Of a stretch of 64,000 nt of DNA, positions 18,401 to 26,862 are shown in pieces. The stretch comes from Phycisphaerales bacterium (GTDB lineage: Bacteria > Planctomycetota > Phycisphaerae > Phycisphaerales > UBA1924). The stretch lies in NCBI GenBank assembly GCA_020847175.1, contig JADLCM010000064.1, positions 1 through 64,000 of the forward strand, given 5' to 3'. The position numbers and the translations under genes are program-made. The notes beneath the pieces were generated by a model. That model had not been told where the DNA came from. It did no database searches and saw only the letters and a list, made by a program, of their open reading frames with translations. Numbering within the stretch: the first letter of the stretch is position 1; every line of letters begins with the position of its first letter.

Positions 18401-18987
18401 CTGTGGACCAGGCTGGTCGCCACGTTGGTCCGCGTGGCCCGGACGAGCTGGGCCACGGTCGCGCCGAACTGCCCCCAGAGCCCCCCGACGCGCGCCGCGC
18501 TCGGCGGGTGTTCCAAGAGCGCGACGCCCAGGGCGACCAGCGGCTCCAGCCCCTTCAGCGCCCCCGCGAGGCCCGCGGTGTCCGCCGGGTCGTGCGCGAT
18601 GGTCACGCTGGAGAGCCACGGGGCGCAGTCCACCTGTTCCAGCACCGCGCGGAGCAGCCCGAGATCGGGCTCGAAGGCGATGATGACGCCGTGGGGCCCG
18701 AGGCGCCGGCGCAGTGCTTCGACGTGCGCGCCGATCCCGAACCCCGGCACCACGAACGCTCCGGCCCCGGTCACCTCCACCCCCGCTGCCCATCGGGCCG
18801 CCTCATCGCGAGGGCGCCGGAGACTCGCCAGGGCCCGGCCCTCCGCCCCCAGGGTGCCCGACCATGTGCCGTCGCCCGCCGGCACAAGGCGGACGTCCTC
18901 GCGCGCCTGCGTGCGGCCCAGCAGGTCGCTGAGCGCAGGCTGGCGGAGGCGGATCGCGTCAAGATTGCGTTCCAGCGTCGTCGTCAT
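15430..18987 (-). CDS. Maf/DUF115-type glycosylation protein fused to a nucleotidyltransferase-like and a cysteine-less radical-SAM-like domain
   Basis: A 1185-residue cytoplasmic fusion. The N-terminal half carries the motility-associated factor (Maf, DUF115/MptE-like) domain, with [15 protein letters not shown] near residue 220 and [14 protein letters not shown]. The middle (about 640-800) looks like a degenerate nucleotidyltransferase ([13 protein letters not shown]). The C-terminus (about 925-1165) follows radical SAM/SPASM topology: [19 protein letters not shown] matches the GGE-type region and VLSDGSAV...[13 protein letters not shown] matches SPASM. The CX3CX2C motif and the SPASM cysteines are absent, so catalysis by radical SAM chemistry is unlikely. 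The start at 18987 has GGAG 6 bases upstream. It is coupled to a CMP-sugar synthetase, divergent from sucD. Likely role: transfer of a nonulosonic acid to flagellin or another surface protein. Confidence 0.8.
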   Translation of the reverse strand: MTTTLERNLDAIRLRQPALSDLLGRTQAREDVRLVPAGDGTWSGTLGAEGRALASLRRPRDEAARWAAGVEVTGAGAFVVPGFGIGAHVEALRRRLGPHGVIIAFEPDLGLLRAVLEQVDCAPWLSSVTIAHDPADTAGLAGALKGLEPLVALGVALLEHPPSAARVGGLWGQFGATVAQLVRATRTNVATSLVHSDTTLRNLLMNIDAYATGPGIEDLRGAAAGRPAVVVSAGPSLARNVDLLASPGVRDRVVIIAVQTVLKTLLARGIRPHFVTALDHHEMSRRFYEGLRPADVAGVELIAEAKVNAAVTQAFPGVIRFPADERLDQVLGPEFARPRGRVEPGATVAHLAYHFARHLGCDPVILIGQDLGFTLGQYYAAGAAIHDVWGCELGPFRTLETLEWERIARSKGLLSRTTDQRGRAAYTDEQMNAYLVQFERHFADDAARGLRVIDATEGGVRKQHTQAMTLAEALEACADAPGLDLPRGEAARPDAGRLRTLSKRLGEVESQARRVGELCARTLEGLERVRAGDPLGKHQRVIEAARAEVFTLEPAFGLVQFLSQNAALNRYRADRAIALSEGRDARETQALRVERDIANVRWLGEAAERLASLLVAATGAVAGGSRLTRDAEEAAPREASLSIEPARHGAALLWVDPDRGSLGGARSLDAPAGAGCNVLRLTLERLAQARTVGRVILLCDDPERVRAMAGPAPAGLGLDFVQRERPGAPMPARRVASARRWGGVNWRGGPGGLLAHDEVFDAREAASVVRMFNLPGVLVLGADWCLVDPTLTDEIVMRHRSAPDQHRLVFCQAPPGLAPVYVDAGLIQDLAHAAAQPGSQASLGALVGYQPAAPRPDPIAKGACVTIDAALRDRAARFIAGDAASLGAIQQALRPLGARAIEAPASELAPLVHERLAALDDRGPAHLELELCTGRLTSGLLAAWRRGPYEVPERLPASLEGLGSLLRDAARARPDALLTLAGAGDPLGHPHWLDAVRAAREAGIAGVHLRTDLLCDEATCSALLGAPLDVISIDLGAHRPETYARLRGVNGLELARTNVLRLVQALRAGEDSPWIVPRLVKCDDVIGEFEDFYDFWLSRTGACVLDPLPRAVDGLDVRPLPLPERARARAEAAGLRVLSDGSAVLGAGRLAGNVFAEGLAPAWKRIRRERASRERTSHVAETAAA

Positions 18988-19119
18988 GGAGGCTCCAGGC
19001 GCGGTCTCGGCTCTCTCATCGGGCATCGCGGCGCCCGGGCTTCGAGATTGCCCCCGCCCCGCCCCCTATGCTCCCGCGGCCTTCGCGTCCGAGGGCCCGA
19101 ACCCCGCGGAGGCCGGCGC

Positions 19120-20106
19120 ATGAGCGTGCTCGTTGACAGAAACACCCGCGTCATCTGCCAGGGCATCACCGGGGCCTACGGCGCACAGCACACCAAGGGC
19201 TGCCTGCTCTACGGCACCCAGCTCGTCGGGGGCGTCACCCCCGGCAAGGGCGGCACGCGCGACGACAACTCCCTGCCCATCTTCGATACCGTCGAACAGG
19301 CCGTCAAAGCCACCGGCGCCGACGCGACCATGATCTTCGTCCCCCCGGGGCTCGCGGCAGACGCCATCCTCGAAGCCGCGGCCTCGGGCCTTCGCGTCAT
19401 CGCGGCGATCACCGAGGGCATCCCGGTCAACGACATGGTCCGCTGCCGAGCGCTCCTGGATGAGATGAACGCCTCCCGCCCCGAGGCCAGGCGTTCGGTG
19501 CTCATCGGCCCCAACTGCCCGGGCATCATCACCCCGGGACGCAAGACCGGCGCCGGCACCAGCAAGGATGACCCCTACACCAGCGCCAGCAAGGGCGCGG
19601 GCGGATGCAAGATCGGCATCATGCCGGGGTACATCCACACCCATGTCAGCGAGAGCAAACTGGGCAAGAGCGTGGGCATCGTCAGTCGCTCCGGCACCCT
19701 CACCTACGAGGCCGTCTGGCAGACCAGCGCCCTCGGATTGGCCCAGAGCACCTGCATCGGCATCGGGGGCGACCCCGTGCGCGGTCTCAACCACATTGAC
19801 TGCCTGCGCCTCTTCGAGGCCGACCCCGACACCCACGGCATCCTGATGATCGGCGAGATCGGCGGACGCGACGAGACCGACGCCGCCGGGTTCGCCAAGG
19901 CGCACTGCACCAAGCCCGTGGCGGCGTTCATCGCCGGGCGCACCGCGCCCCCGGGGCGGCGCATGGGCCATGCCGGGGCCATCGTGGGCGGAGCCGACGA
20001 CACCGCCGACGCCAAGATCGCCGCGCTCAAGGCGGCAGGGGTCGAGGTCGCCATGAGCCCCGCCGACATGGGCAAGGCGATTGCCCGTGCCATGAAGATC
20101 GGCTGA
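19120..20106 (+). CDS. sucD: Succinyl-CoA synthetase alpha subunit
   Basis: Forms the CoA-binding and phosphohistidine subunit of the TCA enzyme that makes ATP/GTP from succinyl-Co[18 protein letters not shown] and [14 protein letters not shown] bind Co[13 protein letters not shown] is conserved, and [13 protein letters not shown] has the catalytic His near residue 284. The 328-residue length exceeds the usual 290 because of an insertion of about 22 residues (around 140-162, rich in Lys, Thr, Gly) between IITPG and [11 protein letters not shown] 19120 has GGAGG upstream. The beta subunit sucC is not adjacent in this window. Confidence 0.95.
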   Translation: MSVLVDRNTRVICQGITGAYGAQHTKGCLLYGTQLVGGVTPGKGGTRDDNSLPIFDTVEQAVKATGADATMIFVPPGLAADAILEAAASGLRVIAAITEGIPVNDMVRCRALLDEMNASRPEARRSVLIGPNCPGIITPGRKTGAGTSKDDPYTSASKGAGGCKIGIMPGYIHTHVSESKLGKSVGIVSRSGTLTYEAVWQTSALGLAQSTCIGIGGDPVRGLNHIDCLRLFEADPDTHGILMIGEIGGRDETDAAGFAKAHCTKPVAAFIAGRTAPPGRRMGHAGAIVGGADDTADAKIAALKAAGVEVAMSPADMGKAIARAMKIG

Positions 20107-20120
20107 TGCCCCGGCGACGA

Positions 20121-20165
20121 AGACGCCCGAGCGCGCGAGGCTCAATGCAGCCCGCGCGGGCGTCT
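20121..20165. terminator. Inverted repeat between convergent sucD and lipoprotein gene
   Basis: AGACGCCCG (20121-20129) and CGGGCGTCT (20157-20165) are a perfect 9-bp inverted repeat, with GC-rich intervening sequence. It lies between two converging genes and could serve both. A second possible hairpin, AAGCCC at 20201 and GGGCTT at 20226, lies next to the other gene's stop. No T-tract is present. Confidence 0.4.
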
Positions 20166-20236
20166 GCTTCGGCGTGCCGTGCGGGGCGTGCGGCAGCGGA
20201 AAGCCCCCGCCGCGGACCGCGGAAAGGGCTTCGGCG

Positions 20237-20824
20237 TCACCGTTCGATGCTCTGCTCGATGCGGTACCGCTGGCGCTGCAGGTATGCCGCCCACGCCGGG
20301 TCGGTCTCCTGGAAGAGCGCCCGCTTCACGTAGTCGAGCACCTTGGCATCAGCCCGGCGCAGGGTGTCGGCGGCGAGCACCGCTCCGCGCAGCGCCTCCA
20401 GGTAGTCCGCGTCGCGCTCCAGCGCCTGCTCAAAGAACCTCATCGCGTCCTCGGGCCACGAGCGCTCGAAGTAGAGTTGCCCCAGGTTCTTGAGCGGGCG
20501 CGCATCCTGCGGGTTCATCTCGGCTTCGATGGTGAAGGCATCCGCCGCGGCCCGCGCATCTCCCTTCTTCACCAGGAGCAACCCCAGGTTGTTGTACGCC
20601 CCCGGCGTGCGGTTCCAGGTGTTGATCGCATCGCGGTAGAGCCCAATCGCCTCGTCGATCCGCCCCGCGTTGGCGGCGGCCTCGGCCCGGAGCGCGAGCG
20701 CGTTCGCCTCAGCCTGGCGCACCGCAAAATCGGCCTGCGCATCGGCGACGCTCGGGCCCTTCGGCGCGCCGTTCGAGCAGCCCGCGACCACGATCAGGAT
20801 CAGTAGATAGAGGGTGGCCCTCAT
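20237..20824 (-). CDS. TPR-containing lipoprotein (end of secretion operon 1)
   Basis: 195 residues with a lipoprotein signal: a hydrophobic stretch ending VVAGC, with Cys16 as the lipidation site. Three to four TPR helices follow (ALRAEAAANAGRIDEAIGL, GAYNNLGLLLVKKGDARAA, PLKNLGQLYFERSWPEDA). TPR lipoproteins act as scaffolds, and some (PilF, PilW) are pilotins that help secretins assemble. The start at 20824 overlaps the GspM-like stop as ATGA, with GGGAG upstream; an ATG at 20839 is possible. Because it closes the operon that lacks its own secretin here, a pilotin-like role for gspD is a plausible inference. Confidence 0.8.
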   Translation of the reverse strand: MRATLYLLILIVVAGCSNGAPKGPSVADAQADFAVRQAEANALALRAEAAANAGRIDEAIGLYRDAINTWNRTPGAYNNLGLLLVKKGDARAAADAFTIEAEMNPQDARPLKNLGQLYFERSWPEDAMRFFEQALERDADYLEALRGAVLAADTLRRADAKVLDYVKRALFQETDPAWAAYLQRQRYRIEQSIER

Positions 20825-21390
20825 GGCGTGCTCTCCCAACGAGCGAAGGTGACATCGAACTGCCAGTCATTGGTCCTCGGCGAGACCTTCAACTCAAAGA
20901 TCTCAAGCCCCGGCGTCTCACGGACGGCCCGCTCCATCCAGCTGAACACCGGCCCGGGCGTCGCGTGATGCACCTGGTAGGCCAGTTTCACCCGCTGCGT
21001 CTTCGGGATGGTGCTCCGGTCCCGCGTCTCGCGGGGCAGGCCGGGCTTGGCCAATCCGAGCTCCACCGCGAAAGTCTCCAGTTTCGTCTGGAGGCCGGTC
21101 AGAGGCGCGAGCGGGTCTGTCTGCTGGTTCTCGCGCGCCTTGAGCGCGTCGATCTCGGCGCCGATCTCCTGGAGCGTCACGAGGTTCGCCCGCTCGCGCC
21201 GCGCCCGCTCCGAAGCGCCCCGGTACTTCATCACCCCGAACACCAGCGCCACGAAGGCGATGACCATCACTGCGCCCGCGATCACGCACAGATGCGCCGG
21301 GCGGTTGCGCCGCTCCGCCGTCGCCGCGAGGCGCGCCATCAGGTCGCGATCGTCTTCGCTGAGGGCGGCCGCGGGCTCAAGAGGGTTCAT
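20821..21390 (-). CDS. GspM/PilO-like inner-membrane protein (system 1)
   Basis: 189 residues with one transmembrane segment (VIAGAVMVIAFVALVFGVM, about residues 35-55) near the N-terminus. A coiled-coil region (RARRERANLVTLQEIGAE) and a C-terminal ferredoxin-like part follow, the PilO/GspM layout. Such proteins help form the inner-membrane platform. The start at 21390 has GGAGG 5 bases upstream and forms ATGA with the preceding gene's stop; an upstream ATG at 21402 lacks this. Identity to GspM is by position and topology, not by a strong motif. Confidence 0.65.
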   Translation of the reverse strand: MNPLEPAAALSEDDRDLMARLAATAERRNRPAHLCVIAGAVMVIAFVALVFGVMKYRGASERARRERANLVTLQEIGAEIDALKARENQQTDPLAPLTGLQTKLETFAVELGLAKPGLPRETRDRSTIPKTQRVKLAYQVHHATPGPVFSWMERAVRETPGLEIFELKVSPRTNDWQFDVTFARWESTP

Positions 21391-22961
21391 GAGTTCCTCC
21401 ATGTGCCCGTGAACGTGCAGTGCACCTTGGTCGCGTCGCCCGGGGCCGGCTTGGTCTGCGGCATGCCCCAGTTGATGTTCGACCCGGAAATGCCCGAGAG
21501 CCCCGCACGGAAATCCTCGTACATCCGCGTGTCCACCGCGGTCACCACCAGCTGCACGACGCCGTCGTTGAGCGACACCGATTGCAGTTCCATGCCCCCC
21601 GGCCCGAACGAGCGCACCAGGAACATGATCGTGTCCAGTTCATTGATGATCGGCTTGGCCCGGGGCAGGCCCTGCGGCGGCTGGGCCGCCGCCCGGCGCT
21701 TCTGCAACTCTTCGCGCAGGCGCAGCACGGCGATGCTCCCCTGGGCCGGCTGGTTGGGCACGTACCCCTTGAAGATCGCCGTGGTCCGCGCCGTGAAGTC
21801 CTGCGCCGCCCGGCCCTCGCGCCCGGCCGCGCTGAACAACAGCCACGCCCCCGACCCCAGCACCACCGCGCCGGCGAACATCCCGAGCGCCGCCCAACGG
21901 TACATCGCCCGGTGCGCCCGGCCCGGCCGGTGCGCCAGGTGAACCAGGGCCCGGCGCGGATCGGCGGGGGGGCTGACCGCCTGGGGCGAGAGCCCCGCCA
22001 GGCGCGCGAGCAGCACCGCCCCCGGATCATCCGATTCGCTCAGGTCAACAGGCGCATCACCCGATGCCCGCGCCAGCGCCTCGCCCACGCCCCGCGCGTC
22101 GAGCGAATCGGGCGACGTGGGGGCGCACAGGCACACGATCCGCCCCGGCGCCAATCCCAGCTGCATCGACCAGCTCAACCACTCCGAGGCGAGGCGATGA
22201 AACACGTCGTCCGAGGGCGCGGGCAACCCGGTCCGCAGCGGCAGCGTCAGCGACCCGCCCGCCACGGTCCGCGCCGCGGCGGTCCAGCACCACGTGAGTC
22301 GGCCGCGCGGCTCAAGGATCACCACGCCCACGCACGGGGCGCTCTGCAGGGCATCCTCCGCCTGGTCCAATCGCCCGAGGCCCGGGCCCAGCGGGTCGCA
22401 CGCCGCTGACATCACGTGCCAGATCGAGGTCACCGACCCTACCGGCACGCCGATCCGATCGAGTTCGTCGATGAGCAACCGCGCCGCCGCGTCGCGCATC
22501 GAAAGCACCGGGATGCGCTGGTCCCCCGGGCCCGGCGCGCCGGCCTTGGCGCCCTTTGTGACCGGGGGCGCCAGAAGCACCAGCCCCGTCGCTCCGGGCG
22601 TGGTCAGGTCGGGGGCGATCCCCTGCCCCTCCATCTCCTCACCCTGGCGATCAAGCCCCGACAGCAGCGCCTCGCCCCCGCTCTGGCGCAGGCTGGTCTC
22701 GACGATCCGCGGGTCCGCGCTCGGGGGCGAGAGCCATGTCCACGCGCCCCCGTCGGCATCAAAGCAGAGCAGCGAGACGGCCCGGCGTTCATCGTCCGCG
22801 AGCGAACCCTTGATCCACGCCGCGCCCTGCGCCACGGCCTCAGCCGGCGCGAGCCCGGGCGCGGGGGTCCAGACGAGTTCGGTGCGCCCGCCGATGAGGC
22901 GGATGCGCGTGACTCGGTCGCCGCGGTCCGCGCGTTCGATGAAACAGGCCCGTGCGCTCAA
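21387..22961 (-). CDS. GspL / PilM-PilN-like inner-membrane protein (system 1)
   Basis: 524 residues. The N-terminal about 340 residues are cytoplasmic and have an actin-like (PilM/GspL cytoplasmic) feel: repeated Gly/Asp-rich strands and GVVILEPRGRL. One transmembrane segment (WAALGMFAGAVVLGSGAWLLF, about 353-375) is followed by a coiled coil and a PilN-like ferredoxin fold (NELDTIMFLVRSFGPGGMEL). GspL recruits the ATPase to the membrane. Start overlaps the stop of the upstream gene as ATGA and its own stop overlaps the next start. Assignment rests on position and topology. Confidence 0.65.
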   Translation of the reverse strand: MSARACFIERADRGDRVTRIRLIGGRTELVWTPAPGLAPAEAVAQGAAWIKGSLADDERRAVSLLCFDADGGAWTWLSPPSADPRIVETSLRQSGGEALLSGLDRQGEEMEGQGIAPDLTTPGATGLVLLAPPVTKGAKAGAPGPGDQRIPVLSMRDAAARLLIDELDRIGVPVGSVTSIWHVMSAACDPLGPGLGRLDQAEDALQSAPCVGVVILEPRGRLTWCWTAAARTVAGGSLTLPLRTGLPAPSDDVFHRLASEWLSWSMQLGLAPGRIVCLCAPTSPDSLDARGVGEALARASGDAPVDLSESDDPGAVLLARLAGLSPQAVSPPADPRRALVHLAHRPGRAHRAMYRWAALGMFAGAVVLGSGAWLLFSAAGREGRAAQDFTARTTAIFKGYVPNQPAQGSIAVLRLREELQKRRAAAQPPQGLPRAKPIINELDTIMFLVRSFGPGGMELQSVSLNDGVVQLVVTAVDTRMYEDFRAGLSGISGSNINWGMPQTKPAPGDATKVHCTFTGTWRNS

Positions 22962-23752
22962 CGCTGGCCTCCGTCGCGCTCCTGGCGATCGCGCATGCGC
23001 TCCTGGGCGCGCCGGAAGCGTTCCGCGCGGTCGGGGTCAAACCCCTCGCCCTCGATGCGGGGGAAGCCCTGCGGCCCCGAGACGCCCTCGGCCGACACCG
23101 CCGCGGCGGCCTCGCCCGCCGCCTCGACCGCGGGTCCGCCTCGACCGGGCATGCTCGATCTGCCGCCGGCCACGGCCGGGGTGCGGTTGGGCACGGTGCG
23201 GGCGAGCTGGGTGATCTGCCCTTCTTTGCGGGGGGCCGGTTCGAGCGTGAACTCCTGCCCGCCGTCGCGCCGCAGGCGCACCTCGCCCCGCTCCACCGAG
23301 ATCACTTCGATGTCTTCCCGGGTCTCGCCCTCGCCGATCCACAACTGCTTTTCGTTGACCCTCAGCACCGCGACGCGGCGCTCCGCCGTGATCACCGCGC
23401 CGATGAAGGCGACTTCATCCGGGGCTGAAGTGAGGGGTGTCTCGTCGGGCGCTGGCTCCTCTCCCGGTTCGTCGGGAGTGGTTGCGGGCGTCTGCGGCAG
23501 GTTCGAGATCTGCTCTAGGCCGAAGGCGATCTCCTCGAACATCGCCGGCTCGACCACCGCCGGGCCCTCCGCCTTCGCGGGGGCTTCGAGCGTCACCGGC
23601 CTGGCCGGGGGCACGTCGCGCTCGACCTCGTGCACGCCGGGCACACCCCACGCAAACAGCGCGGCCCCCGCGCCGGCTACCAGCAGCAGCCCGACCTTGG
23701 CGCCGAGGGCCATCTTCGAGGCGACGGAGGAGTGCATGAGAGGGCCGGACAT
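22958..23752 (-). CDS. GspC/PilP-like protein (system 1)
   Basis: 264 residues with a single N-terminal transmembrane segment (KVGLLLVAGAGAALFAWGV, about 18-37). A periplasmic Pro/Glu-rich linker follows, then a small beta domain about residues 110-170 (EVAFIGAVITAERRVAVL...LWIGEGE) resembling the GspC homology region or PilP, which contacts the secretin. The C-terminus is a charged Arg/Glu helix. Start at 23752 has GGAG 9 bases upstream. It precedes the GspL-like gene with ATGA overlap. It is separated from gspK by 19 bp. Confidence 0.65.
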   Translation of the reverse strand: MSGPLMHSSVASKMALGAKVGLLLVAGAGAALFAWGVPGVHEVERDVPPARPVTLEAPAKAEGPAVVEPAMFEEIAFGLEQISNLPQTPATTPDEPGEEPAPDETPLTSAPDEVAFIGAVITAERRVAVLRVNEKQLWIGEGETREDIEVISVERGEVRLRRDGGQEFTLEPAPRKEGQITQLARTVPNRTPAVAGGRSSMPGRGGPAVEAAGEAAAAVSAEGVSGPQGFPRIEGEGFDPDRAERFRRAQERMRDRQERDGGQR

Positions 23753-23771
23753 GGGAAGATCTCCGATCTGG

Positions 23772-24587
23772 TCACTGTACGTCGTCCGGCGGGAGGGGCC
23801 GGAACGAAAGAATGCTGGCTCGTCCGTTCTGCTCTGCGTTCACCTTCATCAAGCCCACGTACACGGAGACGAGCTCCGGGGCCCGCGTCGCGCTCTGCGG
23901 GGTGTACATCTCCACCCGCATGTTCCACAGGAGCGGGCGGTCGGTGACGACCAGAGTCAGGCGCTGGCGTTGCTCGGGCGAAAGTCCCTCGGAGGAGGCG
24001 AGATTGATCACGTCGGTGGAGGTGACCCCTCCGCGTTCCTGGAGCCGGATGAGCGCCGCCGCGAGCCCCGCGCTGCGCTCTCCGTCACCCACGATGTACG
24101 CCGCCGCCGCCTGGAGCACCTCCGCCGGGGCCACATGAATGCTGACGGGCAGGGGCCCGGCCTCGCGGGTGTAGGCCGATGCGTTCGCGCCGACGCTGGT
24201 CTCCAGGATGCTGAGCATCGCCTGCGCCGCGGCGGGCTCGTTGTTCTGCAGGCTGGTGTAGTTGGTGAGCAGCGTGCCCTGGCCGTCTGAGAGCGTCAGC
24301 GAGATCATGTGCCCGGTGGGCAGGTTCAGGTCGACGATGTGCGGGTCCTGGGCGACCAGGTCCTGGAGGTTCAGCCCCACGAGCGAGGCCGACCACGCGC
24401 TGAGCGCCTCCTCAATGCCCTTCGAGCCGTGATGCTCCATGTAGCCGTTGAGTTCGCGGCGCACCGCCAGGTTCTGCGTCCCCTGTCGATCCAGGACCAC
24501 GACGATCGCGCTCGCCGCGAGAAGCATCGTGGCCAGGACGATCATGAGCGCGAACCCGCGCCGCCGGGGTGGAGTGGCCCGACTCAT
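23772..24587 (-). CDS. gspK: Type II secretion minor pseudopilin GspK (system 1)
   Basis: 271 residues. A prepilin leader RRRG precedes FALMIVLATMLLAASAIVVV, a class III signal; Glu5 is absent, as expected for GspK. GspK caps the pseudopilus tip with GspI and GspJ. A globular C-terminal domain follows with TSTDVINLASSEGLSPEQR, matching the T2SSK (helix-hairpin-helix) region. Overlaps the gspJ stop by 4 bp. A prepilin peptidase is needed but is not in the window. Confidence 0.8.
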   Translation of the reverse strand: MSRATPPRRRGFALMIVLATMLLAASAIVVVLDRQGTQNLAVRRELNGYMEHHGSKGIEEALSAWSASLVGLNLQDLVAQDPHIVDLNLPTGHMISLTLSDGQGTLLTNYTSLQNNEPAAAQAMLSILETSVGANASAYTREAGPLPVSIHVAPAEVLQAAAAYIVGDGERSAGLAAALIRLQERGGVTSTDVINLASSEGLSPEQRQRLTLVVTDRPLLWNMRVEMYTPQSATRAPELVSVYVGLMKVNAEQNGRASILSFRPLPPDDVQ

Positions 24588-25864
24588 GGGCGCACCCCGC
24601 CCGGCCCCTGCGCCGGGGGCCCCCCGGGGCCCTGGCCCGGCGGGCGACCCTGCCCGGGCACGTTGTTCCGGGGCGGACGCTGGCCCTGCTCTCCGCCTTC
24701 GAGGGGTCTGCCTCCGCCCGGCCGGCGCCCGCCTCCCCGGCCCCCCGTGCCTTCGGTCGCGCCCCCGATGCCGACCGACCCGGCGGACTCGCCGTCGGAC
24801 TCCGACGCGCCGCTGAGCGCGGCGAGTTCGGCCTCGGTCATTTCGTGACGTTCCGTCCCCGTCGTCCAGCCCACCTCGAACATCCAGTTCGCGTACAACC
24901 CCTCGCCGGTGCGGATCTCGACCTCGAAATACGCGGGCAGGTCGTTGGTGACCGTCGCGTTGTACTCGGTCCAGCGCTCGTTGCCGATGAAGACCTGGGC
25001 CCGGAAGAGCGTGATGTTGCCCGCGAGCCGGAAGGCGTTGCGCTCGCGCTCCAGTTCAAAGGTCGTGCTCCAGGGAGAGCCGTCCTCGCGCACCGGGCGC
25101 CACCACAGCTCCCACGCCGCGGGCTGGCGGGTGTCCGGCCTGAGTTCAAACACGCCCCGTACCCCCCCGCCCGAAAGGTGGAGCGCCGCGACATCCGCGT
25201 CGGTCATCCACTCGGGCAGCGCGTACCCCGCCGGGGGCTGGGCGAGCACAACCTCGATCACCTGCGGCGTGCCGATGCGCACCGCACGCGGGTCGAAAGT
25301 CTGGTCGCCCATCAACTGGGCGGTCTGGTCAAAGCCGATGATCACGCGCGGTCGCGGCCCCTCTTCGGTCGAAGTCTCGTCGCCTGAGGTGGCCGCGGGC
25401 GTGGCGCCCTCCGCCCCGCCGCTTCCCGTGCTCCCCGATCGTCCGCTCAACTGCGTGGTGTCCTGGGTCTGCGACGACCTTCCGCCGCCCCCGGAGCCAT
25501 TCCCGGAGTTCTGGCCGGCACTCCGGCGCGAGTTCTGGCCTGTGCCGCCCTGCCCGCCCGAGTTCTGGCCTGCATTCTGGCCCGAGTTCTGGCTTGAAAG
25601 GTTTGCGCCGCCCTGGGTCGCCCCGGGATTCGTCGCCTGCGGCGCGGTGACCATCGAACCGAAGGCGCGCGTGAGGGCGGTGTGCACGGTCGAGAGTTCC
25701 GTGGCGCTCCGGTAGCGCAGCGAGAGCCGCTCGTCGGCGCGCTGCATCATCGCCACGGCGCTCACCGCGACCAGCGCGACGAGGCCCCCCGCGGTCACGG
25801 CGAGGAGCATCTCCAGCAGCGTGAACCCGCGCGAGGCGGGGCGTCGGCGCCGCGCCGGGGTCAT
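24584..25864 (-). CDS. gspJ: Type II secretion pseudopilin GspJ-like (system 1), with long low-complexity insertions
   Basis: 426 residues, roughly twice the usual GspJ length. The prepilin motif is ASRG followed by FTLLEMLLAV with Glu5. The conserved core is split. An insertion of about 80 residues (roughly 80-160) is rich in Gln, Asn, Ser and Gly, with repeated QNSG units. The C-terminus (about 365-426) is a Gly/Pro/Arg/Gln tail. The folded part (VIIGFDQTAQL to FEVGWTTGTERHEM) resembles GspJ. It overlaps gspK downstream and gspI upstream by 4 bp each. The repeats may give the tip a flexible, sticky surface. Confidence 0.75.
   Translation of the reverse strand: MTPARRRRPASRGFTLLEMLLAVTAGGLVALVAVSAVAMMQRADERLSLRYRSATELSTVHTALTRAFGSMVTAPQATNPGATQGGANLSSQNSGQNAGQNSGGQGGTGQNSRRSAGQNSGNGSGGGGRSSQTQDTTQLSGRSGSTGSGGAEGATPAATSGDETSTEEGPRPRVIIGFDQTAQLMGDQTFDPRAVRIGTPQVIEVVLAQPPAGYALPEWMTDADVAALHLSGGGVRGVFELRPDTRQPAAWELWWRPVREDGSPWSTTFELERERNAFRLAGNITLFRAQVFIGNERWTEYNATVTNDLPAYFEVEIRTGEGLYANWMFEVGWTTGTERHEMTEAELAALSGASESDGESAGSVGIGGATEGTGGRGGGRRPGGGRPLEGGEQGQRPPRNNVPGQGRPPGQGPGGPPAQGPGGVRP
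25506..25593. repeat. Imperfect tandem repeats in gspJ
   Basis: GAGTTCTGGCC occurs at 25506-25516, 25530-25540 and 25560-25570, with further partial copies ending near 25593. Spacing is about 24-30 bases. On the coding strand they encode Gln-Asn-Ser/Ala units. The copy number could vary in frame. Confidence 0.7.
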
Positions 25865-26436
25865 TGGTTGCCCCCCCCGAGCACGCGGTTGAGCAGGTCA
25901 CCCCGGTTCGCGGGGTCGAGCATGGTGCGGGCCGCCTCCGGGTTCCGGTTGAACGCCAGCGGATCGACGATCCGCGCCAGCGAAAACGAGGGCGTGTGCG
26001 CCGTGCGTTCCACATCGCCCTGCGGCGTCGAGGCGAGCCACACGTTGACAGTCACGTAGACCAGCCGATCACGCGAAATCATGCTCTGCGAACGCGAACT
26101 GAGCGTCCGCGCCCCGCGCAGCGCGGCGCCTTCGCTGATCGTCACCTTGCCGACGGTCAGGTCCCAGCGGTAGAGCGAGGCGTCGTACGGGATGGGGAGC
26201 GAGCGGTTCGGCAGGCTCTTTTCATCGAGCAGCCACGTGAGCATCAGCCGGTGGGCCACCTCGGCGCAGGCCAGTTCGTGCGCGTGCCGACGCTGGTTGG
26301 CATGGATGCCCGCGAGCGCCGCGACCGAGGTTGCGACCACGAGCGAGAGCACCGCGATGCTCAGCACCACCTCAAGAAGCGAAACCCCCCGGCTCGCGGG
26401 TGCGGGCCGTCGAGATGGGTGGCGCCGGCGCTTCAC
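25861..26436 (-). CDS. gspI: Type II secretion minor pseudopilin GspI-like (system 1)
   Basis: 191 residues with prepilin cleavage motif ASRG before VSLLEVVLSI and Glu5, followed by a hydrophobic helix (VLSLVVATSVAALAGI). The N-helix continues into NQRRHAHELACAEVAHRL. The globular part is small, as in GspI, and includes WDLTVGKVTISEGAAL. Longer than the usual 120-130. Start has ATGA overlap with gspJ downstream. It lies 24 bp after gspG. Confidence 0.75.
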   Translation of the reverse strand: MKRRRHPSRRPAPASRGVSLLEVVLSIAVLSLVVATSVAALAGIHANQRRHAHELACAEVAHRLMLTWLLDEKSLPNRSLPIPYDASLYRWDLTVGKVTISEGAALRGARTLSSRSQSMISRDRLVYVTVNVWLASTPQGDVERTAHTPSFSLARIVDPLAFNRNPEAARTMLDPANRGDLLNRVLGGGNQ

Positions 26437-26460
26437 GGGCGAATGCTCCCCGGCACGAAT

Positions 26461-26862
26461 CTACCGGCCCACGAGCCAGTAGTTGATGTCATCCTGCGTG
26501 CCGTGCTGCTTGTCCTTGCCCGCCGAGAAGAGCGTGTACTTATTGCCCTGGGTGTCGGCGGTGGGGGAGTACCACAGGTCGATCTTCCATGCGTCCCGCA
26601 GGCTGCGTTCGTCTTTCAGGTACCCTCCGGCGACCAGCGTCTGAAGCGTGGGCGGGTAGGTGCCCTGGTTGGAGACCGCGTAGGCGTCGATCTGGGCGCC
26701 GACGGTTGAAAGCGTTGCCTCGGTCGCACGCACGTTCGCGCGGTCGCTGGTGCCCAGCAGGTTGACCGCCGCGACCGCCATCAGCACGCCGATGATCGCG
26801 AGGACGAGGGTGAGTTCGAGCAGGCTGAAGGCGCGTCGGATGCGCCGGGCGGGACGTGGCAT
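26461..26862 (-). CDS. gspG: Major pseudopilin GspG (system 1)
   Basis: 133 residues. The leader ends IRRA and the mature protein starts FSLLELTLVLAIIGV with Glu5; the residue before cleavage is Ala rather than Gly. The C-terminal AGKDKQHGTQDDINYWL matches the GspG calcium-binding loop, which supports GspG over a type IV pilin. GspG polymerises into the pseudopilus. It is the first gene of the minus-strand operon ending at 20237. It is divergent from mgtE with 164 bp between. Confidence 0.88.
   Translation of the reverse strand: MPRPARRIRRAFSLLELTLVLAIIGVLMAVAAVNLLGTSDRANVRATEATLSTVGAQIDAYAVSNQGTYPPTLQTLVAGGYLKDERSLRDAWKIDLWYSPTADTQGNKYTLFSAGKDKQHGTQDDINYWLVGR

Noticed and set aside
15430..18987. 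Active radical SAM enzyme
   Set aside because: The CX3CX2C cluster motif and SPASM cysteines are missing, so I describe it only as radical-SAM-like.
15454..19119. A very long plus-strand open frame opposite the Maf fusion gene, in frame with sucD
   Set aside because: It is composed of Arg, Pro, Ala and His-rich sequence with no domain; sucD has its own ribosome site and correct start at 19120. High GC produces long antisense frames.
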